A stretch of DNA of 10,008 bases, taken from Candidatus Paceibacter sp. Its GTDB lineage: Bacteria; Patescibacteriota; Minisyncoccia; UBA6257; HR35. This document shows positions 1-6,177 of this stretch, in pieces. The stretch lies in the NCBI GenBank assembly GCA_023255765.1, contig JAGDVT010000014.1, positions 1-10,008 on the forward strand, read 5' to 3'. Position 1 is the first letter of the stretch, and every line of letters starts with the position of its first letter. Both the position numbers and the translations under genes were made by a program. Below the pieces are notes generated by a model, which searched no databases, had not been told where the DNA came from, and saw only the letters and a program-made list of their open reading frames with translations.

Positions 1-7
1 AATGATT

Positions 8-13
8 TATAAT
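8..13 (+). promoter_or_regulatory. possible -10 element upstream of tmRNA
   Basis: A perfect TATAAT lies at the very edge of the window on the plus strand. A matching -35 would fall outside the window, so it cannot be checked. If used, it would start a transcript near position 20 with a leader of about 240 bases before the mature tmRNA 5' end, which RNase P would then create. No better promoter is visible between here and 259. In AT-rich sequence a lone TATAAT is weak evidence. Confidence 0.3.
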
Positions 14-44
14 TAATGAAAATAAGGCAAAATAGAAATTATAT

Positions 45-134
45 AGCATTTGCCTTCAGGTCATCCCCCGAAGCTCACAGCCCAAAAAGTGCTTACGCAC
101 ATTTTTTCGCCGGAATGACCTTCAGGCAAATGCT
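45..134. repeat. long imperfect inverted repeat upstream of tmRNA
   Basis: Arms at about 45-66 and 112-134 can pair over roughly 20 bases (AGCATTTGCCT against AGGCAAATGCT, then a two-base mismatch, then AGGTCAT against ATGACCT). The interior contains a smaller hairpin with A and T tracts. The GGTCATCC/GGAATGACC ends resemble dispersed intergenic palindromes, but only one copy is visible here, so mobility is not shown. No coding potential is convincing in this stretch. Confidence 0.6.
84..107. terminator. bidirectional intrinsic terminator candidate
   Basis: AAAAAGTGC (84-92) pairs with GCAC-A-TTTTT (97-106), giving a short hairpin with U-tracts on both strands. Read on the minus strand the loop is GTAA, a GNRA tetraloop, followed by TTTTT. 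It is the first plausible minus-strand terminator after recA. If it ends the recA message, that message would run antisense across the whole tmRNA. On the plus strand it could attenuate a transcript begun near position 20. Confidence 0.4.
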
Positions 135-187
135 AAAAATAAAGCAAATTGAGATTTGCGCGCTTAGGGGTGGTGCGGGGAAAGTGT

Positions 188-246
188 GGCCCGCCTTGAC
201 TCGGCGAGGCAGGCCTGCCTAGTTTTGACGCGAGTCAAGGCGGGCC
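188..246. repeat. perfect 16-bp inverted repeat 12 bases before tmRNA
   Basis: GGCCCGCCTTGACTCG (188-203) is exactly complementary to 231-246. The 27-base loop holds a further palindrome (AGGCAGGCCTGCCT, 208-221). It is GC-rich against AT-rich surroundings and ends only 12 bases before the predicted tmRNA 5' end. It may be a dispersed repeat, a leader hairpin of the tmRNA precursor, or a barrier to antisense transcription coming from recA; the sequence alone does not decide. Confidence 0.75.
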
Positions 247-258
247 TAGAGGTATTAT

Positions 259-604
259 GGGGGTGATAAACGGAATTCGAGGAGGAAAAAGGATAAAAGG
301 TGCTGGCGGCTTAGCCTGCCTTAAAGGCTAAAAAATAACTGCCAACCAATCCTTTGCCTATGCTTTAAGCTAAGCATAGGGCTTTACAGGAATTCGGTGC
401 TAGGCCGAGCCTGTAGGGTGACGGATAACCTAGCTAGGAATTAAAAGGTTTGAGAGGAGCCTTTTAATTCCGAAATAAAATTCCTCTCAGGTTTCAGCTA
501 TTTTGCCGGTTTTAAAAGCTGAAACCAAATTTAAAAACCGGCTATGCCAGTAGAGCCTTTTAATCCTTTTTCCTTCGACAGGGGTTCGATTCCCCTCACC
601 TCCA
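259..604 (+). ncRNA. ssrA: transfer-messenger RNA (tmRNA)
   Basis: tmRNA rescues stalled ribosomes and tags the unfinished protein. The tRNA-like half is clear: GGGGGTG (259-265) pairs with CACCTCC (597-603), including the G3-U wobble alanyl-tRNA synthetase requires, and the T arm is AGGGG-TTCGATT-CCCCT (580-596). The 3' CCA is not encoded. A long P2 helix joins 283-300 to 556-574. Four pseudoknots can be drawn: PK1 (305-309/316-320 with 311-316/326-331), PK2 (386-390/410-414 with 399-404/429-434), PK3 (437-448/460-471 with 451-457/483-489) and PK4 (491-499/517-525 with 505-513/534-542). The tag frame reads GCC AAC ... TAA at 341-373, giving ANQSFAYALS, and its end lies in a 9-bp P5 hairpin (357-365/372-380) as expected. 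The gene converges with recA, four bases away. Confidence 0.96.
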
Positions 605-608
605 CAAA

Positions 609-1604
609 TTAAATAACTGCTTTTTTTATATCTTCAAATAATTTTTTAGCAATAGACGGATTTTGTTTTAAAAATTCTCTTGCTGATTGGAAACTATTTC
701 CTAATTTCATATCATTATAATAAATTGATGTTCCTGTTTTTTTAACTATTCCATATTTTTCTGCTAAATTTAATAAATCTGCTTCATAAGAAATTCCTTC
801 ACCATAATAAATTTCAAATTCTGCGGTTTTAAAAGGAGGTGCTACTTTATTTTTAACCACCCTTGCTTTTACTTTTGTTCCTATAATTTCTTCTCCTCTT
901 TTAATTTGGCCAACTTTTTTAAGTTCTATTCTTACAGAAGCATAAAATTTTAATGCTTTTCCTCCAGGAGTGGTTTCTTGTGCTCCTATCATAGCGCCTA
1001 TTTGAGCTCTTGTTTGGTTAAGAAATATCAATATTGTTTTTGTTTTAGAGATTAAAGCTGTTAGTTTTCTTAATGCTTGGGAAAGTAATCTTGCTTGTAA
1101 ACCTATAAAATGATCGCCTATTTCTCCTTCTAATTCTGCTTTTGGTGCTAATGCAGCAACTGAATCAACAACAATAACATCAAATAGCCCTGATTTTACC
1201 AATCTTTCAACTAAATTTAATGCATCTTCTCCTGAGTCAGGTTGTGAAATTATTATTTTTTTAATATCAACACCAATCCTTTTTGCATATTCAGGGTCTA
1301 AAGCATGTTCTACATCAATAAAAGCAACATTTCCTCCTCTTTTTTGTGCTTCTGCTATTGTTTCTAATGCTACAGTTGTTTTACCTGATGCTTCTGGCCC
1401 AAAAATTTCCACAATTCTTCCTCTTGGCAATCCTCCTACTCCTAATGCTAAATCTAATGAAGGAGAGCCAGTTGAAATAACTTCAACATCAACCTTTGGA
1501 ACTTCTTCTAATTTCATAACTGCTCCCTCTCCAAATTCTTTTTGTAATTCTTTTATCAAACTATCTAAATCTTCTTTTTTCTCTTCTTCTTTCTTTTTAG
1601 CCAT
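609..1604 (-). CDS. recA: recombinase RecA
   Basis: RecA is the ATP-dependent strand-exchange protein that forms filaments on single-stranded DNA for homologous recombination and the SOS response. The 331-residue product is close to normal length. It shows Walker A GPEASGKTT (69-77), the catalytic glutamate in FIDVEH (E99), Walker B VIVVDSVA (143-150) and the DNA-binding L2 region with NQTRAQIG and ETTPGGKALKFYASVR (196-225). The strongly acidic C-terminal tail seen in many RecA proteins is absent. The ATG at 1604 has no Shine-Dalgarno sequence; a -35/-10 pair places the transcription start at or beside the ATG, so the message is probably leaderless. No LexA-type operator was recognised. Downstream, its stop is four bases from the convergent tmRNA with no terminator between. 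Confidence 0.98.
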   Translation of the reverse strand: MAKKKEEEKKEDLDSLIKELQKEFGEGAVMKLEEVPKVDVEVISTGSPSLDLALGVGGLPRGRIVEIFGPEASGKTTVALETIAEAQKRGGNVAFIDVEHALDPEYAKRIGVDIKKIIISQPDSGEDALNLVERLVKSGLFDVIVVDSVAALAPKAELEGEIGDHFIGLQARLLSQALRKLTALISKTKTILIFLNQTRAQIGAMIGAQETTPGGKALKFYASVRIELKKVGQIKRGEEIIGTKVKARVVKNKVAPPFKTAEFEIYYGEGISYEADLLNLAEKYGIVKKTGTSIYYNDMKLGNSFQSAREFLKQNPSIAKKLFEDIKKAVI

Positions 1605-1610
1605 TACTTA

Positions 1611-1639
1611 ATTATATTTAAATTTTTTAATTTTTCAAA
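1611..1639 (-). promoter_or_regulatory. recA promoter (leaderless start)
   Basis: On the minus strand TTGAAA (1639-1634) and TATAAT (1616-1611) are separated by exactly 17 bases. The recA ATG begins only six bases after the -10 hexamer, so initiation at the usual distance falls on or within a base or two of the start codon. There is no GGAGG-like sequence before the ATG. Confidence 0.75.
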
Positions 1640-1661
1640 TATTTTTTTAAAATTTCATTAA

Positions 1662-2771
1662 ATGAAGGGAGTAGAGCCATTTTATGCAAAAGAAGAGAAG
1701 AAAGAAGAAGAAAAGAGAAGAAAAGAGGTTTTAAAAAGTATAGAAGAGTTAATCCAATTAGGAGAAACTAGAGAAGAAAAAAAATTAAAGGAGAAGCTGG
1801 AACACTTAAAAAATATATACGAATACTTAAAAAATAGAGGAAAAGAAAAAATTGAGGAATTAAACTTAGAAAATATAGTAGATGAAGATTTTAGGGCAAA
1901 AAGCGATATTTTTAAAGATATCTACAGTGAAGAAATTTTAGAACAAGATAAAAAAAAGGTCAAAAAAATAGATGGAAAAATAGAACAAAGAGAAATAGAA
2001 TTATTTAGAAAAATAAGGGCTTTAAAGGGAGAAATAGTAGAAATTTCTAAAACAATTTTTTCTGATAAATTATTTAATAATAAATTTGTAGTGGTAAGAA
2101 CAAATAAGTATGATGATTATGTAAATGGCATAGACGAAATACTTATAGATAAAGAAACAGGACAGCCTATAGCTGCTTTAGATTTAATTACATACGAACC
2201 TGATTATGAAAAAGAATCAATAGAAAAAAGCATAGAAAGAAAAAAGCGAAAATTTTTTGCCAAAGTTTTATTTGGTAGTTTTTTAAAATATAGTTTGTAT
2301 CTAGATAAAAACAAAAAACTTCGATTGGGAGGATTTGTTGATGTTCCATTTTTGTTTATTAAATTTAATTTTCAAGATATTTTAAATATTATTAAAGCTG
2401 ATATTGAGAATGATGATAGTAAAATAAAAGAGATAGGTAAAAATTTAATAGACGAAATTCTTAAATTTTATGAAGAAGAAATTTTTAATCTAGAAAATGA
2501 GGAGACAATTTCAATAAAAGAAAGTGCTATTAATAATTTTTTAGAAAATTTTGAAACCTTATTACCTGAAATTGAAGGGCTTAAAGAAAAATATAAAAAT
2601 ATATTAAAGCAGAGTATTTTAAATATCGACATGAAAGATCTTTACTTATTTTATATCTATTTCGAAGTTTATAATAGAATCAAAAATGGCGAAGATGTTA
2701 TAAAGGGTTTTAGACTAGCAAGATTAAAGTTTGTTTATGACACACTTAAAAAATTGTTTGAAAGTTATTAA
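1662..2771 (+). CDS. conserved-looking hypothetical protein, coiled-coil N-terminus
   Basis: I do not recognise a named family. The 369-residue product begins with about 125 residues very rich in Lys and Glu, likely long helices or coiled coil. Next comes a more globular segment (about 138-185) with VVVRTNKYDDYVNGIDEIL followed by a beta-type stretch ending AALDLITYE, then a basic cluster (ERKKRKFF) and a mostly helical C-terminus. No signal peptide or membrane segment is seen. The DDYxNGID/E pattern resembles hypothetical proteins I associate with Patescibacteria, and its acidic beta-core is vaguely nuclease-like, but a PD-(D/E)xK lysine is not evident, so no function is assigned. A TAAAAT -10 (1648-1653) sits eight bases before the ATG, suggesting a near-leaderless message divergent from recA. 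Its stop overlaps the ssb stop (TTAA) on the opposite strand. Confidence 0.88.
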   Translation: MKGVEPFYAKEEKKEEEKRRKEVLKSIEELIQLGETREEKKLKEKLEHLKNIYEYLKNRGKEKIEELNLENIVDEDFRAKSDIFKDIYSEEILEQDKKKVKKIDGKIEQREIELFRKIRALKGEIVEISKTIFSDKLFNNKFVVVRTNKYDDYVNGIDEILIDKETGQPIAALDLITYEPDYEKESIEKSIERKKRKFFAKVLFGSFLKYSLYLDKNKKLRLGGFVDVPFLFIKFNFQDILNIIKADIENDDSKIKEIGKNLIDEILKFYEEEIFNLENEETISIKESAINNFLENFETLLPEIEGLKEKYKNILKQSILNIDMKDLYLFYIYFEVYNRIKNGEDVIKGFRLARLKFVYDTLKKLFESY

Positions 2772-3175
2772 AAAGGAATTTCCCAAATATCTGAAGGTGG
2801 TTCTTCAAATTCTTTTAATTCTTCTGGTACTTCTTCTACGGTTTCACCTGATTTAGGCCCAAATTGTATTGATTCAGCAATTATTTCTGTTTGATTTCTT
2901 TTTGTACCATCAGCTGCAAGCCATGTTCTATAATGCAGTCTTCCTTCAACCATTATCAGTCTTCCTTTACTTAAATAATCTCTGCAAAGCTCTGCCAATC
3001 TTCCCCAAGCTACTATTCTATGAAATTCAGTTTCTGTTTTTTGTTGGCCAGTTCTATCTCTATAAGATCTGTTTGTGGCTATATTTAATATAGCTATAGG
3101 AGTACCAGAAGGAGCAATTTTAAAATCTACATCCTGTACTAACCTTCCTATTAAAAAAACTTTATTTAAATTCAT
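2768..3175 (-). CDS. ssb: single-stranded DNA-binding protein
   Basis: SSB coats single-stranded DNA and recruits repair and replication partners. The 135-residue product has the N-terminal OB fold (MNLNKVFLIGRLVQDVDFK, then ILNIATNRSY, TEFHRIVAWGRLAELCRDYLSKG and VEGRLHYRTW) at about 1-105. A short acidic linker leads to a C-terminal tip ending DIWEIPF, matching the partner-binding acidic tail that ends IPF in most bacteria. It follows rpsF by three bases, so the two are co-transcribed. The usual third member rpsR does not follow: the next gene is convergent and overlaps the ssb stop by three bases. No clear ribosome site precedes the ATG, which suggests translational coupling to rpsF. Confidence 0.97.
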   Translation of the reverse strand: MNLNKVFLIGRLVQDVDFKIAPSGTPIAILNIATNRSYRDRTGQQKTETEFHRIVAWGRLAELCRDYLSKGRLIMVEGRLHYRTWLAADGTKRNQTEIIAESIQFGPKSGETVEEVPEELKEFEEPPSDIWEIPF

Positions 3176-3178
3176 GCT

Positions 3179-3475
3179 TCAACTTTTTTCTTTGGGGCTT
3201 AAAACTTTTCTTTTTACTATCAAATATCTTAGAATATTTTTAAAAAATCTTAAATCTTCATTTACTTTAACAGGGGTTTCTTTCCCTCCTCTAAATAATA
3301 CATAACCAAAATAACCCATTATTTCTTTATTTATAGGATATGCCATTTTTCTTTTTTTAACACCGCTTTCATAAAATACTTCTCCTTTATGTTTTTTAAT
3401 CAAATCTAAAATTTTTTTAACTTCTTCTTCTGGATTTGCATCCAATTTTATCCAAAAAGCTAATTCATAAAACAT
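3179..3475 (-). CDS. rpsF: 30S ribosomal protein S6
   Basis: S6 binds the central domain of 16S rRNA in the small subunit. The start is placed at 3475, giving 98 residues beginning MFYELAFWIKLD, normal for S6; the longer open frame to 3526 would run into the 5S rRNA and is not credible. Typical features are the opening beta strand, a helix with EEEVKKILDLIKKHKG, then GVKKRKMAYPINKEIMGYFGYVLF and an ILRYLIVKRK C-terminal strand. A TATAAA at 3505-3500 could start a short-leader message, but its -35 would lie inside the 5S gene, so co-transcription with 5S is equally possible. It is directly followed by ssb, the standard bacterial arrangement. Confidence 0.96.
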   Translation of the reverse strand: MFYELAFWIKLDANPEEEVKKILDLIKKHKGEVFYESGVKKRKMAYPINKEIMGYFGYVLFRGGKETPVKVNEDLRFFKNILRYLIVKRKVLSPKEKS

Positions 3476-3512
3476 TTTTATTCCCACAAAAAGTCTTAAT
3501 TTATACAAAAAA

Positions 3513-3633
3513 GTCCCTTGCAGCACCTACTCTCGCACCCTAAATGGGCACTACCATCGGCGCTGAGCCGTTTCACCTGCCTGTTCGGAATGGGAAGGGG
3601 TGGTTCCAACCCAGCTATGCAGCCACAAGGGAC
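3513..3633 (-). rRNA. rrf: 5S ribosomal RNA
   Basis: The minus strand carries a complete 5S rRNA of about 121 bases. The closing helix GTCCCTTG (3633-3626) pairs with CAAGGGAC (3520-3513). Characteristic internal sequence is present, including CCCATTCCGAACAGG in loop C/helix III and GATGGTAGTG followed by GCGAGAGTAGG. It is bounded by a promoter whose predicted start coincides with the 5' end and by TTTTTT (3512-3507) immediately after the closing helix, which together would act as an intrinsic terminator. It is not linked to 16S or 23S in this window; rnhA lies upstream and rpsF downstream. Confidence 0.96.
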
Positions 3634-3639
3634 TAAATA

Positions 3640-3668
3640 ATTATAACATTAAAATAACTTTTTTACAA
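3640..3668 (-). promoter_or_regulatory. 5S rRNA promoter inside rnhA 3' end
   Basis: TTGTAA (3668-3663) and TATAAT (3645-3640) on the minus strand are spaced by 17 bases, and six bases separate the -10 from the first base of the 5S closing helix at 3633. The -35 lies within the last codons of rnhA. This suggests the 5S gene is independently transcribed with little or no 5' processing. Confidence 0.65.
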
Positions 3669-4071
3669 ACAATAAACTTTTAACAAGCTTATCGGCAATT
3701 TTATTTTCTTCTCTTGGTATTATTTTTATTTCCAAATTTGGGAAATCTATTTTTATGTTCCAAAATTTAATAAATAATTTTTGTAATTTTTCTTCTTTTA
3801 TTTTATATTTTCCTAATAATTGATTGCCAACTAACTCACTGTCTAAATGTAATATAACCTTAACATCTTTTAATTTTTTCTTGCCCAATATTTCTCTTAA
3901 TTTTTTTAATGCATAAATTACTGCTAAATATTCTGCTTCGTTATTTGTCGCGATCCCTACTTTAGCTTTATAATGATTCTTTCGATCACCAAAATCTACA
4001 ACAACACCAATTGCTGATTCTCCTGGATTATTTAAACTTCCTCCGTCTGTCCAAACTTTTATCTCTCTCAT
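3649..4071 (-). CDS. rnhA: ribonuclease HI family protein
   Basis: RNase HI cuts the RNA strand of RNA-DNA hybrids, removing primers and R-loops. All four catalytic acidic residues are visible in the 140-residue product: D9 in WTDGGSLNNPG, E47 in NNEAEY, D77 in HLDSELVG and D127 in ENKIADKLV. The layout matches the short single-domain bacterial/archaeal RNase HI type without an N-terminal hybrid-binding domain. The ATG at 4071 follows TAAAAT (4084-4079) by seven bases with no ribosome site, again a leaderless-type start. A perfect palindrome just upstream ends whatever is transcribed from further upstream, and the 5S gene begins 15 bases after the stop. I use rnhA for the family; a paralogue label would need a tree. 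Confidence 0.93.
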   Translation of the reverse strand: MREIKVWTDGGSLNNPGESAIGVVVDFGDRKNHYKAKVGIATNNEAEYLAVIYALKKLREILGKKKLKDVKVILHLDSELVGNQLLGKYKIKEEKLQKLFIKFWNIKIDFPNLEIKIIPREENKIADKLVKSLLFVKKLF

Positions 4072-4091
4072 TCTATTTATTTTAACATCTT

Positions 4092-4121
4092 AAAAAGAAG
4101 GCCGCACAATTGTGCGGCCTT
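4092..4121 (-). terminator. 12-bp perfect palindrome terminator before rnhA
   Basis: AAGGCCGCACAA (4098-4109) and TTGTGCGGCCTT (4110-4121) form a perfect 24-base palindrome. On the minus strand it is followed by CTTTTTA, so it would terminate leftward transcription just before the rnhA promoter. It is the second such element after nth, the first being at 4171-4244. Confidence 0.7.
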
Positions 4122-4170
4122 AAATTGCTAAGCGGCAGAGCAAGAAGGGGTCTAAAAATATTTATAACAC

Positions 4171-4244
4171 AAAAATTAAAAATAAAAATTGGCCTGGGTG
4201 CAGGGTGACGGGGGACGGGGGTCAGAAGGATGCGCCCAGGCCAA
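4171..4244 (-). terminator. thyX-nth operon terminator with a GC-rich loop
   Basis: On the minus strand a 13-bp stem (4244-4232 with 4201-4189, one G-U pair) is followed by three T runs (4188-4171), a strong intrinsic terminator after nth. The 30-base loop is unusually large and carries repeated C-rich blocks (GGGGGACGGGGG on the plus strand at 4210-4221). Confidence 0.75.
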
Positions 4245-4280
4245 AAGGTCGGAGGAAGGCTAGCCTAATTTAATTATAAC

Positions 4281-4940
4281 TCATTTCTTTTTTACAATAA
4301 ACTTTCTTAAAGGACAATTTTTATGTTTACATCTTGCACTGCAATATTTTCTACCATAATCTATTAACTTGTATGGTAAATCGCCCCATCTTTCTTTTGG
4401 TATTATTTCCATTAAATCTTTCTCAATCTTATCAGGATTTGAATTTTTTGTTAACCCAAACAATCTGCTCAATCTTCTTACATGAGTATCTACAGCAATC
4501 CCCTCTGCTTTTTTATAAGCATTCCACAAAATTATATTTGCTGTTTTTCTCCCAACCCCTGGTAATTTTAATAATTCTTCCATATTATCAGGTAATTTCC
4601 CATTATATTTTTCTTTTAAAATTTTAGCTGCAGTTAAAATGTATTTTGCTTTTTGCTTGTATAAACCTAGCTTACTTATATCTTTTGCAAATTCATCAAA
4701 TTTAGCATTAACATAATCTTCCAATGTTTTATATTTTTTAAATAAATTTTCAGTAACTTTATTTACCATATCATCTCTGTTTCTTGCAGACAAAACAACA
4801 GCAACATAAAGCTCCCAAGGATTAGAGAAATTTAAAGCTATCTTAGATTCAGGGAATAATTTATCTAATTCTTTTATTATTTTTAATGCCTTTTCTTTTA
4901 ATTTTTTTATATTTCTTTTTTCTTGTTTTCTTTTTTTCAT
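4281..4940 (-). CDS. nth: endonuclease III-like DNA glycosylase/AP lyase
   Basis: Endonuclease III removes oxidised pyrimidines and nicks abasic sites in base-excision repair. The 219-residue product has the helix-hairpin-helix LPGVGRKTA (126-134) with catalytic lysine K132, and VDTHV with catalytic D151. The substrate-pocket segment reads LSARNRDD where E. coli has LSAQATD. The C-terminal iron-sulfur loop is degenerate: Cys200, Cys204 and Cys209 are present, but the canonical C-x6-C-x2-C-x5-C spacing is not kept and the final Cys position is Ile (CPLRKFI). The cluster may be missing or altered. The ATG abuts the thyX stop with no gap, so the pair is an operon with likely translational coupling; a weak GGAG lies 11 bases before the ATG. 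Confidence 0.95.
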   Translation of the reverse strand: MKKRKQEKRNIKKLKEKALKIIKELDKLFPESKIALNFSNPWELYVAVVLSARNRDDMVNKVTENLFKKYKTLEDYVNAKFDEFAKDISKLGLYKQKAKYILTAAKILKEKYNGKLPDNMEELLKLPGVGRKTANIILWNAYKKAEGIAVDTHVRRLSRLFGLTKNSNPDKIEKDLMEIIPKERWGDLPYKLIDYGRKYCSARCKHKNCPLRKFIVKKK

Positions 4941-5876
4941 TTATACTTTTCTCCAATTTGTTTTCACTCCATAAATCCCATCTTTATATTTTATAATCTC
5001 ATAATCTTCAAACAATATAGGCTCAACTAAATATAAACATAAAAATACCTTAAAAAATAATTCTCTAATCTCTGTTTCAGCACTGCTATCTGTCCTCATT
5101 TCTATAGTATGCCTCCAGGCCCTTATATTTGCAGTAACTACTATAGGTGCTTCTGTTTCATTTGTAAAAATGGCCCTTGCAGTTTGATTTATCTTTTTTC
5201 TAAGCTCAGTTTTAATATGCTCATCATCTTTTGTAGCCTTTAATATATCAATTTCCTCTTTTTCTTGCTTTTCTTTTAAAATACTGTAAATTTCTTCATA
5301 TTCTCTTTTAATTCTATCTATTCTTTCTTCAAATAATTCATGTAATTTTTCATCATTTTGAAATTCTTTTCTTTCTACAAACCTTATTAAATCTCCTGAC
5401 ACATATCTTTGACTTTGTTGAGAATAAGCAAAGCCAGCTCTATGTCTTATTAATTCATGAGTTAAACTTCTAGATATTCCGTAAAACAAAAATGTATAAT
5501 TAGAATGTTCTAAAACAGAACCATGCCCAGATGACATTATATTATCAAAATATTTTCTAGCATCTTTATTTTTAGTTCTTTTAGGGCCAAATGACATATA
5601 GCAAAGCTGAGCAGAAGTTTTTATAAGCTGAGTGCCAGGCGTTAATTTATCCGGATCTTCTAAATACTCTTCAAATCCATTTTTATAACCTTCTAAAAAT
5701 TTTCTCATATTATCTATATTAATTTCAGGCTTAGAAATCATTACTACACCAGCTGATTTTAAATAAGGAGTATTATTTTTTGTATAAAAAACTTCAGAAT
5801 TTATTGCCGGGAAACCATTATGAATTTCACCACCTAATTCTTTAAAAATTTTTAAAACTTCCTCATACTTAGCCAT
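4941..5876 (-). CDS. thyX: FAD-dependent thymidylate synthase ThyX
   Basis: ThyX makes dTMP from dUMP using methylenetetrahydrofolate and reduced FAD. The signature is RHRAGFAYSQQSQRY (144-158), with SGHGSVLEH (116-124) and the C-terminal NIRAWRHTIEMRTDSSAETEIRE region (250-272) that binds flavin and dUMP. At 311 residues it is longer than the common 210-250-residue form. The extra part is mainly a roughly 75-residue N-terminal region before SAQLCYMSFG and a charged helical insert (170-225). The signature has one residue more between RHR and the catalytic-region serine than the usual RHR-x7-S. TATAAT at 5890-5885 lies eight bases before the ATG and no ribosome site is present, suggesting a near-leaderless message. 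nth follows directly. Confidence 0.95.
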   Translation of the reverse strand: MAKYEEVLKIFKELGGEIHNGFPAINSEVFYTKNNTPYLKSAGVVMISKPEINIDNMRKFLEGYKNGFEEYLEDPDKLTPGTQLIKTSAQLCYMSFGPKRTKNKDARKYFDNIMSSGHGSVLEHSNYTFLFYGISRSLTHELIRHRAGFAYSQQSQRYVSGDLIRFVERKEFQNDEKLHELFEERIDRIKREYEEIYSILKEKQEKEEIDILKATKDDEHIKTELRKKINQTARAIFTNETEAPIVVTANIRAWRHTIEMRTDSSAETEIRELFFKVFLCLYLVEPILFEDYEIIKYKDGIYGVKTNWRKV

Positions 5877-5964
5877 TACAAATTATTATATAATACGCAC
5901 ACAGAGCAGAATCAACATAGAAATTGCAGAAGTTTTTTATTCTTCTGTGCTTTTTGTGTGTAAT

Positions 5965-6177
5965 CTATTTTTTAGTTTTTAGAAATTTCTTTATATCTTT
6001 ATAAATATTATCAATAGATTGCTTGTTAAAAATTCTTTTTCTTATTTTCAAATAATCTTGATTGCTACTTAGAAATAAAAGCCAAAATTTACTTGCCTTA
6101 ACTGGGCCAAGTTTTTCAATTAAACCCTTTATGCCTTCTTCAAGTAATATTTTGTAGGATAAATATTTTGTTTTCAT
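5965..6177 (-). CDS. small protein next to PIN toxin relic, likely TA partner
   Basis: A 70-residue basic, helical protein. The core IKGLIEKLGPVKASKFWLLF resembles small proteins with a LGPV-A-RF motif that I recall encoded beside PIN-domain toxins of the MKIYLD-type; that memory is the only basis for calling it an antitoxin. Its ATG overlaps the terminal TGA of the PIN relic (ATGA, 6177-6174), so the two formed one transcription unit with toxin first, an order opposite to most type II systems. The frame is intact even though the partner is broken. No start signal of its own is seen. It could be an orphan antitoxin retained after toxin loss, or simply the next gene to decay. Confidence 0.6.
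   Translation of the reverse strand: MKTKYLSYKILLEEGIKGLIEKLGPVKASKFWLLFLSSNQDYLKIRKRIFNKQSIDNIYKDIKKFLKTKK

Noticed and set aside
16..222. 68-residue open frame on the plus strand
   Set aside because: It runs through two inverted repeats and has no ribosome site or protein-like composition; the stretch is better explained as structured leader of tmRNA.
3476..3526. Extended N-terminus of S6 from an upstream ATG
   Set aside because: The upstream ATG lies inside the 5S rRNA gene, and S6 begins normally at MFYEL.
4098..4121. Operator for a dimeric regulator at the perfect palindrome
   Set aside because: Possible, but the minus-strand T run after the stem makes a terminator the simpler reading.
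4123..4170. tRNA or small RNA gene between the two terminators upstream of rnhA
   Set aside because: No cloverleaf or T-loop motif; only a weak 5-bp hairpin (TTGCT/AGCAA) is present.
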